This document shows, piece after piece, positions 18,574 through 26,307 of a stretch of 64,000 nucleotides of DNA (position 1 is the stretch's first letter; every line of letters starts with the position of its first letter). The notes under the pieces were generated by a model, which was not told the DNA's origin, ran no database searches, and saw nothing but the letters and a program-made list of their open reading frames with translations. A program made the translations under genes and the position numbers. The DNA is taken from the NCBI GenBank assembly GCA_028277885.1, contig JANQFK010000046.1, positions 1 to 64,000 of the forward strand, given 5' to 3'. Source of the DNA: Myxococcota bacterium (lineage in GTDB: Bacteria; Myxococcota_A; UBA9160; UBA6930).

Positions 18574-18625
18574 GCGACCCGGGTTGGGTCGGCTGCTGCC
18601 GCAAAGCGAGCCCGCAGGGCTCGCT
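18574..18625 (-). repeat. Dispersed hairpin repeat, copy 1 (convergent junction)
   Basis: Two stems in tandem: CGACCC/GGGTCG (18575-18591, 5-base loop) and a perfect 9-bp stem AGCGAGCCC/GGGCTCGCT with a GCA loop (18605-18625). Read on the minus strand it matches copy 2 at 20121-20166 over GCGGGCTCGCT, TGCGGC and AGCCGACCCA, so the same element is present in opposite orientation. It lies between convergent genes and probably acts as a bidirectional terminator. Confidence 0.6.
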
Positions 18626-18642
18626 CCGCCCGGCGGCCGCGC

Positions 18643-19539
18643 TCAGGCGCGGGGAAGCGGGCGCAGAGCGGCGCGGGGCGCGCGGCGCGGCGGCGCGCTG
18701 CCCCCGGCGAGGATCCAGCGCAGCACGCGACCCCGCCGGCCCGCGTGGGGGGCGAGGAGCTCGAGCATCCGGGCGTCGTCGGCGCGCTCCTCGCCGACCA
18801 GGTTCCAGGCCACCCAGCTCGGCAGGTTCCAGTCGCCGAGGGGCACGGCGTCGGGGTCGCCCATGCCGTTGAGCAGGGCCGAGCGCGCGCTCCACACCCC
18901 GATGCCCGGGAAGGCGCGGAGCCGACCCTCGGCCAGGCCCGGGGGCAGGACGTCGGCCTCCTCGACGCGGGCGGCGCGGAAGCCGAGCTCGCGCAGGGTG
19001 GCGCCCCGACGCTCGGGCACGCCGAGGGGCGGCAGCGCGGCGCCGGGCAGCTCGCGCAGGGTGGCGGCGTCGAGGGGCAGCCACAGGTCGGAGACCGGCC
19101 CGGGCGCCGGCTCCGAGAAGCCGCGCACCAGGTTGCGGAAGGCGCGCGCCGCCTCCTTGCCGCTCACCTGCTGCTGGAGCACCAGCGGGACGAGCAGCTC
19201 GAGGATCCGGTGGGTCCTCGCGAGGCGCACGCCCCGGGCGCGTCGCGCCAGCTCGCGCAGCCGGGGCGGTCCGTCCGGCAGCTCGAAGCGGACGTCGCGC
19301 AGGCCCAGGTAGTCGGGAAGCCGCTCGAGCGCCCAGGCCGCCCCCGGGCCCCAGGCGCGCGCCTCGATCCGGTCCGGGGCCGTCTGCACCGCGTGCAGGC
19401 TGGCGGGGCCGTCCGGGGTGCGGGTCGCGCGCAGCACGTCGCGCTCGCCCACCCGGAGCGTCGGGTCCGAGCGCCGCGCCACGAGCGGGGCGAGGGTCCC
19501 GCGCAGGTCGAAGGGGCCGTCGACGCGGTAGGCGCGCAC
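18643..19539 (-). CDS. AlkA-like DNA-3-methyladenine glycosylase (HhH-GPD)
   Basis: About 298 residues, a base-excision repair enzyme removing alkylated bases. The N-terminal region fits the AlkA fold; the helix-hairpin-helix is in the LRAFPGIGVWSARSALL segment near residue 218, followed by GDPDAVPLGDWNLP, where the Asp of GDWNL is the expected catalytic residue. LVLQQQVSGKEAARAF earlier is also typical. The GTG at 19539 begins the conserved YRVDGPFDL segment and is the best start, though no strong ribosome site is visible. It is convergent with the peptidase and divergent from a small membrane protein. Confidence 0.85.
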   Translation of the reverse strand: MRAYRVDGPFDLRGTLAPLVARRSDPTLRVGERDVLRATRTPDGPASLHAVQTAPDRIEARAWGPGAAWALERLPDYLGLRDVRFELPDGPPRLRELARRARGVRLARTHRILELLVPLVLQQQVSGKEAARAFRNLVRGFSEPAPGPVSDLWLPLDAATLRELPGAALPPLGVPERRGATLRELGFRAARVEEADVLPPGLAEGRLRAFPGIGVWSARSALLNGMGDPDAVPLGDWNLPSWVAWNLVGEERADDARMLELLAPHAGRRGRVLRWILAGGSAPPRRAPRAALRPLPRA

Positions 19540-19631
19540 CGCCCGAGCGTCGCGCTGGCGCGGGTGACGCGCAATGCTCTGGCGGCCGGCCGGGCTCTCA
19601 GGCACTCGGCCCGGGGGCCGATGAGGAGCCC

Positions 19632-20117
19632 ATGGAGCGCTTCCGCGAGGTGCAGCGCCTGTCCGAGAACCGGATCGCCCTCGTCGGGATCTCGGTGGCC
19701 CTCGCGGGCCTGGGCTTCGCGCTGCACGCGAGCCTCGCCCGGGGGGCCGACCTCGTGCTGCTCTTCGTGCTCGTCCTGGTCGGCGGCGTCGCGGCACTGC
19801 TCTTCTGGGGCGAGCTGCGCACCGAGGTCCACGACGACGCGCTCCACGTCCGGTTCTTCCCGCTCACGCGGCGCCACGTCTTCGCCTGGGCGGACGTCGC
19901 GAGCGCCGAGCCGCGCAGCTACCGGCCGATCCGCGAGTACGGGGGCTGGGGCGTGCGGTGGGGCCCCTCGGGTCGCGCCTACAACGTGAGCGGCAAGCGC
20001 GGCGTGCAGCTCGTGCTGGCCGACGGCAAGCGCGTCCTGATCGGCTCCCGCCGCGCCGAGGAGCTGGCGCTCGCCATCGAGGCCGCGCGCTCCCAGGCGA
20101 AGCCGGAGCGCGGCTAG
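19632..20117 (+). CDS. Small membrane protein with PH-like C-terminus
   Basis: A 161-residue protein. Two hydrophobic helices cover about residues 17-58, followed by a soluble beta-rich part. That part has FFPLTRRHVFAWADVASAE and YGGWGVRWGPSGRAYNVSG, then GVQLVLADGKRVLIGSRR, a pattern of bacterial PH/YdbT-like domains (DUF6141-like in my recollection). Function is unknown. ATG start. It is divergent from the AlkA-like gene and ends at a repeat hairpin separating it from the convergent Ddn-like gene. Confidence 0.6.
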   Translation: MERFREVQRLSENRIALVGISVALAGLGFALHASLARGADLVLLFVLVLVGGVAALLFWGELRTEVHDDALHVRFFPLTRRHVFAWADVASAEPRSYRPIREYGGWGVRWGPSGRAYNVSGKRGVQLVLADGKRVLIGSRRAEELALAIEAARSQAKPERG

Positions 20118-20120
20118 CTC

Positions 20121-20166
20121 AGCGCGGGCTCGCTCTGCGGCGAAAGCCGACCCAGGATGGGTCGGC
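20121..20166 (+). repeat. Dispersed hairpin repeat, copy 2 (convergent junction)
   Basis: A GCGGGCTCGCT block (20124-20134) is followed by a perfect 9-bp hairpin GCCGACCCA-GGA-TGGGTCGGC (20146-20166), then CCTCCTAG running into the stop codon of the minus-strand gene. It lies between convergent genes. Consistent with a bidirectional terminator. Confidence 0.65.
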
Positions 20167-20169
20167 CTC

Positions 20170-20613
20170 CTAGGCGTCCCGGCGCGAGAGCACGACCACG
20201 GGGATCTCGCGGTCCGTGCGGGCCTGGTAGTCCGCGTAGCCGGGGTAGTGGGCGACCAGCTTGGTCCAGAGCCGGGCGCGCTCCTCGGGGTTCGCGGTCC
20301 GCGCGCGGGCGGGGAAGCGCTCGCGGCCGACGCGCACCTCGCAGTCGGGCTTCGCCTGGAGGTTCCGGTACCAGGCGGGGTGCCCCGGGGCTCCGTAGAA
20401 GGAGGCCACGATGAGCCAGTCGTCGCCCTCGCGCAGCGTGAGCAGCGGCGTGGTGCGGGGCTGGCCGCTCTTGTAGCCCACGCTGTAGAGCAGCAGCATC
20501 GGCAACCCCTGTAGCGTGGCGCCCCAGCGCCCGTCGGTCTTCTCGTAGGCCCAGGCGTGGAAGCGGCCGAACCACTGGATCCAGCGACGTCGTCTCGCAT
20601 TCGGGTCGGACAT
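20170..20613 (-). CDS. Deazaflavin (F420)-dependent nitroreductase-family protein (Ddn-like)
   Basis: A 147-residue split-barrel protein of the Ddn/FDOR family. Diagnostic segments are the conserved LLLYSVGYKSGQPRTTPL (about residues 41-58), DDWLIVASFYGAPGHPAWYRNL, and the HYPGYADYQARTDREIPVVVL ending. Members reduce quinones, nitroimidazoles or fatty-acid double bonds using reduced F420. The ATG at 20613 is preferred over one 24 bases upstream because the conserved N-terminal region follows directly. Together with the LLM oxidoreductase at 25249 it suggests F420 metabolism in this organism; F420 biosynthesis genes are not in the window. Confidence 0.88.
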   Translation of the reverse strand: MSDPNARRRRWIQWFGRFHAWAYEKTDGRWGATLQGLPMLLLYSVGYKSGQPRTTPLLTLREGDDWLIVASFYGAPGHPAWYRNLQAKPDCEVRVGRERFPARARTANPEERARLWTKLVAHYPGYADYQARTDREIPVVVLSRRDA

Positions 20614-20705
20614 GGGGACCTCCCTCGGGAGTCGCACCGAGACTAGCGCGGTCGGATCTTCTATCCTCGCAGGTCCCGACGGAGGATGCTGCGCTGATCG
20701 ACGGG

Positions 20706-21974
20706 ATGCTCAATCCGGATTTCACGGCCGTCGCCGAGAGCTTCCGCGACCAGATGCGCGCGTACCCCGGTGGCGGCGCGGTGTGCGTCTACCACGAGGG
20801 CGAGTGCGTGGTGGACCTGTGGGGTGGCCAGCGCGACCGCGAGGGCCGCCGTTGGACCGCCGACACCATGGCGCCCAGCTTCTCCACCACGAAGGGCGTG
20901 GCCTCCACCCTGGTGCACATCATGGTGGACCGGGGGCTGCTCTCCTACGACGATCCGGTGGCGAATTACTGGCCCGAGTTCGCCCAGGCGGGCAAGGAGG
21001 CGATCACCATCCGCCAGGTGCTCGCCCACCAGTCCGGCCTCTACCACATCCGCCGCATGATCGACCACGCGGATCGCATGCTCGACTGGGACCACATGGT
21101 GCGGGTCATCGAGCAGACCGCGCCCGCCCACCCGCCGGGTGCGCGCACCGGCTACCACGGTCTCACCTACGGGTTCCTGGTGGGCGAGCTGCTCCAGCGG
21201 GTGACGGGCAAGCGCTTCGCCGAGCTGGTGCAGAAGGAGCTCGCCGAGCCCCTCGGCGCCGACGGCATGTACGTCGGCGCGCCCCCCGAGGCCCTGCCCC
21301 GGGCGGCCGAGCTGATCTGGCCGCGCGAGCAGCGCTTCCCGGTGCTGCCCGAGGAGGGCTGGATCGGACGCCTGCTCATGGCCGGCGCCATCGGGGCCCA
21401 GCGCGTGGTGCGCCTGTTCGGCGTGCAGCTCCACCTCGTGAGCATCCTCGACGCGCTGGCGCCGCGGGGCATCGGCAGCTTCGACTTCGGCGCCGAGCGC
21501 ACCCTGCGCGTCTCCATCCCCGCCGCCAACGGACTGTTCACCGCGCGCTCCCTGGCCCGCATGTACGCGGCGCTCGCCGCCGGCGGCGAGCTCGACGGCG
21601 TGCGCCTGATCTCCGGCGAGACCCTCGCCCAGGCGTCCGAGGTCCAGCAGGAGGCGGCGCGCCGCGTGGTGATCCCCTTCGACATGCGCTGGCGCCTCGG
21701 CTACCACGGCGTGGCCACCACCGGCGGCTTCCTGCGCACCGCCTTCGGCCACTTCGGCTTCGGCGGCTCCGGCGGCTGGGCCGACCCGAAGCGCAACCTC
21801 GCCGTGGCCTTGATCGTGAACAGCGGCATGGGCACGCCCCTCGGCGACCTGCGCATCGTGCGCATCGGCAGCGCCGCCATCGAGGGAGCCCGGCGCCGCC
21901 ACGTCTCGCGCGGCCAGCGCGCGACGAGCCGCTTCGGCATCCGCGCCGTCGGCCGCGCGCTGGGGCTGGTGTGA
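20706..21974 (+). CDS. Serine hydrolase, class C beta-lactamase/esterase fold
   Basis: A 422-residue cytoplasmic-looking hydrolase of the EstB/beta-lactamase family. The catalytic SxxK is STTK in FSTTKGVASTLVH near residue 60, the Tyr motif is in GYHGLTYGFLVGELLQ near 152, and the C-terminal GHFGFGGSGG replaces the lactamase KTG. This pattern fits esterases or transesterases rather than true beta-lactamases. Its stop overlaps the next start (TGATG), so it is co-translated with an acyltransferase, hinting at lipid acyl metabolism. No signal peptide is visible. Confidence 0.88.
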   Translation: MLNPDFTAVAESFRDQMRAYPGGGAVCVYHEGECVVDLWGGQRDREGRRWTADTMAPSFSTTKGVASTLVHIMVDRGLLSYDDPVANYWPEFAQAGKEAITIRQVLAHQSGLYHIRRMIDHADRMLDWDHMVRVIEQTAPAHPPGARTGYHGLTYGFLVGELLQRVTGKRFAELVQKELAEPLGADGMYVGAPPEALPRAAELIWPREQRFPVLPEEGWIGRLLMAGAIGAQRVVRLFGVQLHLVSILDALAPRGIGSFDFGAERTLRVSIPAANGLFTARSLARMYAALAAGGELDGVRLISGETLAQASEVQQEAARRVVIPFDMRWRLGYHGVATTGGFLRTAFGHFGFGGSGGWADPKRNLAVALIVNSGMGTPLGDLRIVRIGSAAIEGARRRHVSRGQRATSRFGIRAVGRALGLV

Positions 21975-22912
21975 TGTCGGCGGTCGAGCGCGCTCCCGAG
22001 CGGTCCCTGGCCGAGCGCGCCCGCGAAGGCCTCGGCGAGCTGGTCCAGGCCCTGGGCACCTCGCTCTCCGGCCTCGCGCCGGGCCCGCTACGGCGGCTCG
22101 AGCAGGAGCTGCACGACCGCTTCGCCAAGGCGCCGCTGCGGCTCAACGAGTACGGCTACGACGACTACGGGTTCCACCCGGAGACGGCGCGGCGGCTGCT
22201 GCTGCCCGCCGCCTTCCTCCACCGCCACTGGTTCCGCGTGGAGAACCACGGCATCGACCGCGTCCCGTCCGGGGGCGTGATGCTGGTGGGCAACCACTCG
22301 GGGCAGGTGGGCTACGACGGCGCCATGCTCACCATGTCGATGCTGCTCGACGCCGAGCCGCCGCGGCTGTGCCGCGGCATGGCGGAGTACTTCTTCTGGC
22401 GGGTCCCCTGGGCGGGCGTCGGCGTGAGCCGCACCGGCACCCTCACCGGGACGCCGGAGAACTGCATCGCCATGCTCGACGCCGGCGAGTGCGTGATGGT
22501 GTTTCCGGAGGGTGCGCGCGGCGCCAACAAGCCCTGGCGCAAGCGCTACCAGCTGCAGCGCTTCGGCCAGGGGTTCATGCGCCTGGCCCTCGAGACCGGC
22601 GTTCCCATCGTGCCCGTGGGCATCGTGGGCTCCGAGGAGCAGCAGCCCGGCCTCGCCAACCTGACCGGCCTTGCCGAGAAGGTCGGTCTGCCCTCGCTGC
22701 CCATCACCGTCACCTTCCCCTGGCTGGGTCCGCTCGGCATCGCCTTCGCGCTGCCCACCCGGTACCACATCCACTTCGGCGAGCCGCTCTACTTCGAGGG
22801 CGACGCCCACGAAGAGGACGAGGTGATCCAGAAGAAGGTGGAGGTGGTGCGCGACGCGCTCGCGGGCCTGCTCGAGCGCGGACGCGCCGAGCGGCGCAGC
22901 ATCTTCCTCTAG
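21974..22912 (+). CDS. Lysophospholipid acyltransferase-family protein (PlsC-like)
   Basis: A 312-residue acyltransferase. Block I is MLVGNHSGQVGYDG with an unusual His-to-Asp spacing compared with classical HX4D, and block III is MVFPEGARGANKPW. The variant block I is typical of a subfamily seen next to hydrolases and acyl-CoA genes rather than PlsC proper. The acceptor lipid is unknown. The start ATG overlaps the stop of the serine hydrolase. No strong membrane helices are seen; the N-terminal 60 residues are helical and charged. Confidence 0.85.
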   Translation: MSAVERAPERSLAERAREGLGELVQALGTSLSGLAPGPLRRLEQELHDRFAKAPLRLNEYGYDDYGFHPETARRLLLPAAFLHRHWFRVENHGIDRVPSGGVMLVGNHSGQVGYDGAMLTMSMLLDAEPPRLCRGMAEYFFWRVPWAGVGVSRTGTLTGTPENCIAMLDAGECVMVFPEGARGANKPWRKRYQLQRFGQGFMRLALETGVPIVPVGIVGSEEQQPGLANLTGLAEKVGLPSLPITVTFPWLGPLGIAFALPTRYHIHFGEPLYFEGDAHEEDEVIQKKVEVVRDALAGLLERGRAERRSIFL

Positions 22913-22934
22913 CGACAGCGCCCCCGGGCAGCCC

Positions 22935-22940
22935 TACACT
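22935..22940 (+). promoter_or_regulatory. Candidate -10 element (TACACT), leaderless spacing
   Basis: TACACT lies 8 bases before the ATG of the GST gene with no ribosome binding site between, the spacing expected of a leaderless transcript. Confidence 0.3.
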
Positions 22941-22948
22941 CGGCCGTC

Positions 22949-23857
22949 ATGTCCGAGATCATCCTCCACCACTACGAAGTCTCCCCCTACGCCGAGAAGA
23001 TCCGGCTCGTGATGGGCCTGAAGGGCTTGGCCTGGCGCTCGGTCCAGATCCCCATGGTGATGCCCAAGCCGGACCTCACCGCGCTCACCGGCGGCTACCG
23101 GCTCACGCCGGTGCTCCAGCTCGGCGCCGACGTCTACTGCGACACCCAGACCATCGCGGCGGCCCTCGAGGAGCTCCAGCCGAGCCCGACCCTGTACCCC
23201 GCCGGCCAGGAGGCCCGGAACCGCGCGCTGTGCACCTGGGGCGAGTCGTTCTTCATGAACGCCGTGGTGCTCTTCCTGGCCCTCGGCGTCTTCCCCGACG
23301 ACTTCGTCGAGGACCGCAAGACGATGATCCCGGGCCCCTTCGACCCGGCCCTCGCGGAGGCCGTGGTGCCGGCGAACCGCGACCAGGTCCGCGCCAAGCT
23401 CGACGTGCTCGAGGCGCAGCTCCGCGGAGGCGGCTTCCTGCTCGGCGGGGAGCCGTGCCTCGCGGACCTGGCGGTCCATCACCCGATCTGGATGCTGCGC
23501 GCCCATCCCGAGATCGCCCGGCTCGTGGAGCCCTTCCCGAGCGTGCTCGCCTGGATGGAGCGCGTGGCCGCCATCGGCCACGGCGAGCGCAGCGAGCTGG
23601 ACTCCGCCGAGGCCATCGAGATCGCGCGCGCCGCCACCCCACGCACCCGGCCCGCCGAGGACCCCGGCGACCCCAACGGCCGCAAGCCCGGCGACCGCCT
23701 GCGGGTCCAGCCCGAGGCCTACGGGAACTGCCCCGTGGAGGGCGAGCTCGTGCGCTCCGACGCCCGCAGCCTGGCCCTGCGCCGCCACGACCCGCGCGTC
23801 GGCGAGGTGGTGGTGCACTTCCCGCGCGAGGGGACGCTCAGCTTCCCCCTCGGGTGA
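22949..23857 (+). CDS. Glutathione S-transferase family protein with C-terminal extension
   Basis: A 302-residue protein. The thioredoxin-like N-terminal domain opens IILHHYEVSPYAEKIRLVM with the active-site Ser/Tyr region, followed by LTPVLQLG and CDTQTIAAAL. The helical C-terminal domain contains FLLGGEPCLADLAVHHPIW, the GST N-capping region. About 70 residues beyond the GST fold (from 235) form an added beta-type module ending in FPREGTLSFPLG. Substrate unknown. It is convergent with arsI, ending only 4 bp from its stop. Confidence 0.87.
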   Translation: MSEIILHHYEVSPYAEKIRLVMGLKGLAWRSVQIPMVMPKPDLTALTGGYRLTPVLQLGADVYCDTQTIAAALEELQPSPTLYPAGQEARNRALCTWGESFFMNAVVLFLALGVFPDDFVEDRKTMIPGPFDPALAEAVVPANRDQVRAKLDVLEAQLRGGGFLLGGEPCLADLAVHHPIWMLRAHPEIARLVEPFPSVLAWMERVAAIGHGERSELDSAEAIEIARAATPRTRPAEDPGDPNGRKPGDRLRVQPEAYGNCPVEGELVRSDARSLALRRHDPRVGEVVVHFPREGTLSFPLG

Positions 23858-23861
23858 GCGC

Positions 23862-24269
23862 TCAGGCGTCCGGCCGGGCCGCAGGCTCCTCCTCGCCGCG
23901 GAAGCTCTCGGAGTCGGCGAGCACCCGGTACCACTCCCAGCGCAGGCCGTCGGGCTCCTGGGCCCAGACCTTGTCGGCCCTGGCGTAGCAGCAGGTGGTC
24001 TGGTCCTCGACGAGGTCCGCCATGCCCGCCGCATTGAGCCGCTCGGTGGCGCGGGTGACCTCCTCGCCGTCGAACACCTCGACGCCGAGGTGGTTCAGCC
24101 GCTCCGGTGCATCGGGGAGCTCGAACAGCACGAGCTTGAGGGGCGGCTCGTCGATGGCGAAGTTCGCGTAGCCGGGCTTGCGCTTGTTGACCTCCACCCC
24201 GAAGAGCTTCGAGTAGAAGTCGACGGCGGCGTCGAGGTCGCGGACGTTGAGGGCGAGCTGGAGTCGCAT
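23862..24269 (-). CDS. arsI: ArsI/CadI-family dioxygenase (C-As lyase)
   Basis: A 135-residue single-domain vicinal-oxygen-chelate protein. The N-terminus QLALNVRDLDAAVDFYSKLFG and the cysteine pair in EDQTTCCYARADKVW match ArsI, which demethylates trivalent methylarsenicals using Fe(II) and oxygen; the paired cysteines bind the As(III). Predicted metal ligands include His in LNHLGVEV and Glu in RWEWY. The ATG at 24269 has a GGAGG site 6 bases upstream. A promoter with an ArsR-type operator precedes it, and arsR lies upstream on the same strand. No arsenic efflux gene is in the window. Confidence 0.9.
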   Translation of the reverse strand: MRLQLALNVRDLDAAVDFYSKLFGVEVNKRKPGYANFAIDEPPLKLVLFELPDAPERLNHLGVEVFDGEEVTRATERLNAAGMADLVEDQTTCCYARADKVWAQEPDGLRWEWYRVLADSESFRGEEEPAARPDA

Positions 24270-24290
24270 GGGGATCCTCCCGAAGAGTCC

Positions 24291-24326
24291 ATATTTCCAA
24301 TATAATGAAAATATAGAACGGGTCAA
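24291..24326 (-). promoter_or_regulatory. arsI promoter with overlapping ArsR-type operator
   Basis: On the minus strand, TTGACC (24321-24326), a 16-base spacer and TATATT (24299-24304) form a good sigma70-like promoter. An AT-rich imperfect palindrome (24291-24314) overlaps the -10 and contains TTCCA-N6-TGAAA (24295-24310). The same pattern, TTCCA-N6-TGGAA, occurs just before arsR. Position over the -10 is what an ArsR repressor needs. Promoter seen directly; operator function inferred. Confidence 0.65.
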
Positions 24327-24378
24327 CGGGATTCCGGGAAGGACGGGATCCCGAGGGTTTCCGGTGGCCTGGGGCCGG

Positions 24379-24693
24379 TCAGGCGCTCGCGCGGCGGCGC
24401 GGACGCCGGCTGCCGGCGCAGCAGTTCTCGGTCAGGAAGGCCACCACGCCGTTCAGGGTGGCGAAGTCGGCGGCGTAGATGAGCGAGCGGCCCTCGCGCT
24501 CCGAGGTGACGAGCCCCGCGTGGAGCATGGCGCGCAGGTGGAACGAGAGGGTCGGGGGCGGCACGTCGAGCCGGCGGGCGATCTCGCCCGCCGCGAGGCC
24601 CTCGGGGCCCGCCTCCACCAGCAGCCTCAGGGCCTCGAGGCGCGTCTCCTGGGCGAGGGCGCCCAGCACCTCCACGACTTCGGGCGTTTCCAT
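24379..24693 (-). CDS. arsR: ArsR-family metalloregulator with C-terminal Cys-Cys
   Basis: A 104-residue winged-helix repressor. The recognition region GEIARRLDVPPPTLSFHLRAM (about 37-57) is clear. The classical ELCVC arsenic site of E. coli ArsR is absent; instead a Cys-Cys pair occurs near the C-terminus (ENCCAG), similar in position to ArsR proteins that bind As(III) through C-terminal cysteines. It should repress arsI and itself and release on trivalent arsenicals. The gene lies 32 bases after a small secreted-protein gene and is followed by arsI with its own promoter. Confidence 0.88.
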   Translation of the reverse strand: METPEVVEVLGALAQETRLEALRLLVEAGPEGLAAGEIARRLDVPPPTLSFHLRAMLHAGLVTSEREGRSLIYAADFATLNGVVAFLTENCCAGSRRPRRRASA

Positions 24694-24713
24694 GCTTCCA
24701 GTCTGATGGAAGC
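24694..24713 (-). promoter_or_regulatory. Perfect palindrome at the arsR start, putative autoregulatory operator
   Basis: A perfect 7-bp inverted repeat GCTTCCA-GTCTGA-TGGAAGC directly abuts the arsR start codon. It shares TTCCA-N6-TGRAA with the arsI operator, with identical spacing, supporting recognition by the same ArsR. It also overlaps the likely ribosome site, so it could act on translation as well. Confidence 0.55.
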
Positions 24714-24725
24714 CCGGCCGGTTGG

Positions 24726-25100
24726 CTAGCGGCCCCGGCCCAGGCCCCGTCCGCCGCTGCGGCCCATGCTGCCGCCGCCGCCGTCGGTGTTGCCGCTGCG
24801 GCCCGTCGTCAGGCTGGAGAGGCTGCTGCCGCCCGAGCGGCGGGGCGCCTCCTGGCCGAAGCTGATGCTCGGGCCGCCGACGGCCCAGGAGCGCCAGGAC
24901 GTCGCGGTCAGGGTCTCGGGAATCGTCTTCGAGGTCTCGGCCTCGCCGACGATGAGGGTCCGCGTCTCGGCCGGCTTGGCCGAGACGAACCGGGTGCGCA
25001 TGTGGCTGTCGTCCCAGTCGTAGCCGGTGCCGCCCTCGGCGAGGGCCCCGGTGGTGAGCAGCAGGCTGCCGCCCAGCAGAAAAGCGCTCAGGATCCGCAT
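24726..25100 (-). CDS. Small secreted Gly/Ser-rich protein
   Basis: A 124-residue protein with a signal peptide (about 1-20, ending GALAEGG) and a low-complexity C-terminus rich in Gly, Ser and Arg (GGGGSMGRSGGRGLGRGR). The middle has WDDSHMRTRF and ATSWRSWAVGGPSISFG. I do not recognise a family. A GAGGAG ribosome site stands 9 bases before the second ATG (25100), which I use as start; an ATG three codons upstream is too close to it. It precedes arsR on the same strand. Confidence 0.6.
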   Translation of the reverse strand: MRILSAFLLGGSLLLTTGALAEGGTGYDWDDSHMRTRFVSAKPAETRTLIVGEAETSKTIPETLTATSWRSWAVGGPSISFGQEAPRRSGGSSLSSLTTGRSGNTDGGGGSMGRSGGRGLGRGR

Positions 25101-25224
25101 CTTCCCCATCTCCTCTCGCCCCGGCCGCCGCGGGCGCGGCGCCGGGATTCCTCTCGGAAGGTGGGTGGCCCGCGGCCGGCCCCGGGTGACGCGGGGGCCC
25201 TGCCGGGCCGCGGATGTGCAGGAA

Positions 25225-25245
25225 GCCGACCCATTCTGGGTCGCC
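25225..25245 (-). repeat. Dispersed hairpin repeat, copy 3
   Basis: The segment AGGAAGCCGACCCATTC followed by TGGGTCG forms a perfect 7-bp stem CGACCCA/TGGGTCG with a TTC loop (25227-25243). It shares its stem with copies 1 and 2 and ends near the stop codon of the LLM gene, so it probably terminates that minus-strand unit. The remaining gap up to 25100 shows no further structure. Confidence 0.55.
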
Positions 25246-25248
25246 CGC

Positions 25249-26307
25249 CTAGGAGGCCCCGGCGGACTCCTGGCGGACCAGCTCCACCGCCCGCCCCAGG
25301 ACGTCGAGGCGCTCGGTCGGGCTCGCGCCCACGGGGTCGAGCCGCAGGGTGGTGATGCCGGCCTCGCGGTAGAGGCGCAGCCGCTCCCGCACCGCGGCCT
25401 CGCTCCCCAGCAGCGAGGTCCGGAGCACCATCTCGTCGGGCACCGCGGCGGCGGCCTCGTCGCGCCGGCCGGCGAGCCACAGGCGCTGCACCTCCTCGGC
25501 GGCGTCGGCGAAGCCGCCCCGGCGGTAGGCGGCGTTGTAGAAGTTGGTCCTGGCCGAGCCCATGGCGCCCAGGGTGAAGGCCATCCCGGGCTTGCGGGCG
25601 CGGAGCAGCGGCTCGGGGTCGTCGGCGAAGCCCACCGCGGCGCCGACGCACAGGTCGAGGTCCGCGAGGCGGCGGCCCGCCCGCGCGGTGCCCTCGGCGA
25701 GCGGCGCCAGGTGCGCCTCGGCGTGCTCGGGCGTGAACGAGGTGCCGAGCCAGCCGTCGGCCAGCTCGCCGGTGAGCTCCAGCGCGCGGGGCGTGAGGGT
25801 GGCCAGATAGATCGGGATGTTCGGGTTGGCGGGCTGGGCGAGGCGCAGCGCCTTGCCCTCGCCACCGGGCAGGGGCAGGCGGTGGTGGCGGCCCTCGTGG
25901 ACGAGCTTCTCGCCCCGGAAGGCGAGGCGCAGGATCTCGATGGTCTCGCGCATGCGCGCCAGGGGCCGGGCGAAGGGCTGGCCGTGCAGGCCCTCCACCA
26001 CCTGGGGCCCGCTCGCGCCCAGGCCCAGCAGGAAGCGGTCGCCGGAGAGCGCGGCCAGGCTGAGGGCCGTCATCGCCGTCATGGCGGGCACCCGTGCGCT
26101 GATCTGCAGGATGCCGGTGCCCAGGCGGATGCGCGTCGTGCGCGCCGCCAGGAAGGCGAGGGGCGAGACCGCGTCCATCCCCCAGGCCTCGGCGGTCCAG
26201 GCCGAGTCCACGCCGAGGCGCTCCGCCTCGAGGACGAAGTCCACGCTGGCGGCGAAGTCCCGCCGGCGCCCGGAGCCCGGGCCGCCGACCCCGATGGCGA
26301 CCTTCAC
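25249..26307 (-). CDS. LLM-class flavin/F420-dependent oxidoreductase
   Basis: A 352-residue luciferase-like TIM-barrel enzyme. It opens VKVAIGVGGPGSGRRRDF, with the family segments WTAEAWGMDAVSPLAFLAARTT (near 45-65), GTGILQI, FLLGLGASGPQVVEG and the C-terminal helix typical of LLM proteins. The pattern is closest to the mycobacterial-type F420-dependent group; FMN use cannot be excluded. The GTG start overlaps the stop of the DinB-family gene (GTGA), indicating coupling. Substrate unknown. Confidence 0.88.
   Translation of the reverse strand: MKVAIGVGGPGSGRRRDFAASVDFVLEAERLGVDSAWTAEAWGMDAVSPLAFLAARTTRIRLGTGILQISARVPAMTAMTALSLAALSGDRFLLGLGASGPQVVEGLHGQPFARPLARMRETIEILRLAFRGEKLVHEGRHHRLPLPGGEGKALRLAQPANPNIPIYLATLTPRALELTGELADGWLGTSFTPEHAEAHLAPLAEGTARAGRRLADLDLCVGAAVGFADDPEPLLRARKPGMAFTLGAMGSARTNFYNAAYRRGGFADAAEEVQRLWLAGRRDEAAAAVPDEMVLRTSLLGSEAAVRERLRLYREAGITTLRLDPVGASPTERLDVLGRAVELVRQESAGAS

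Noticed and set aside
20706-21974. True beta-lactamase annotation
   Set aside because: SxxK is present but the KTG box is replaced by GHFGFGGSGG-type residues, no signal peptide is visible, and it is coupled to a lipid acyltransferase, so an esterase is more likely.
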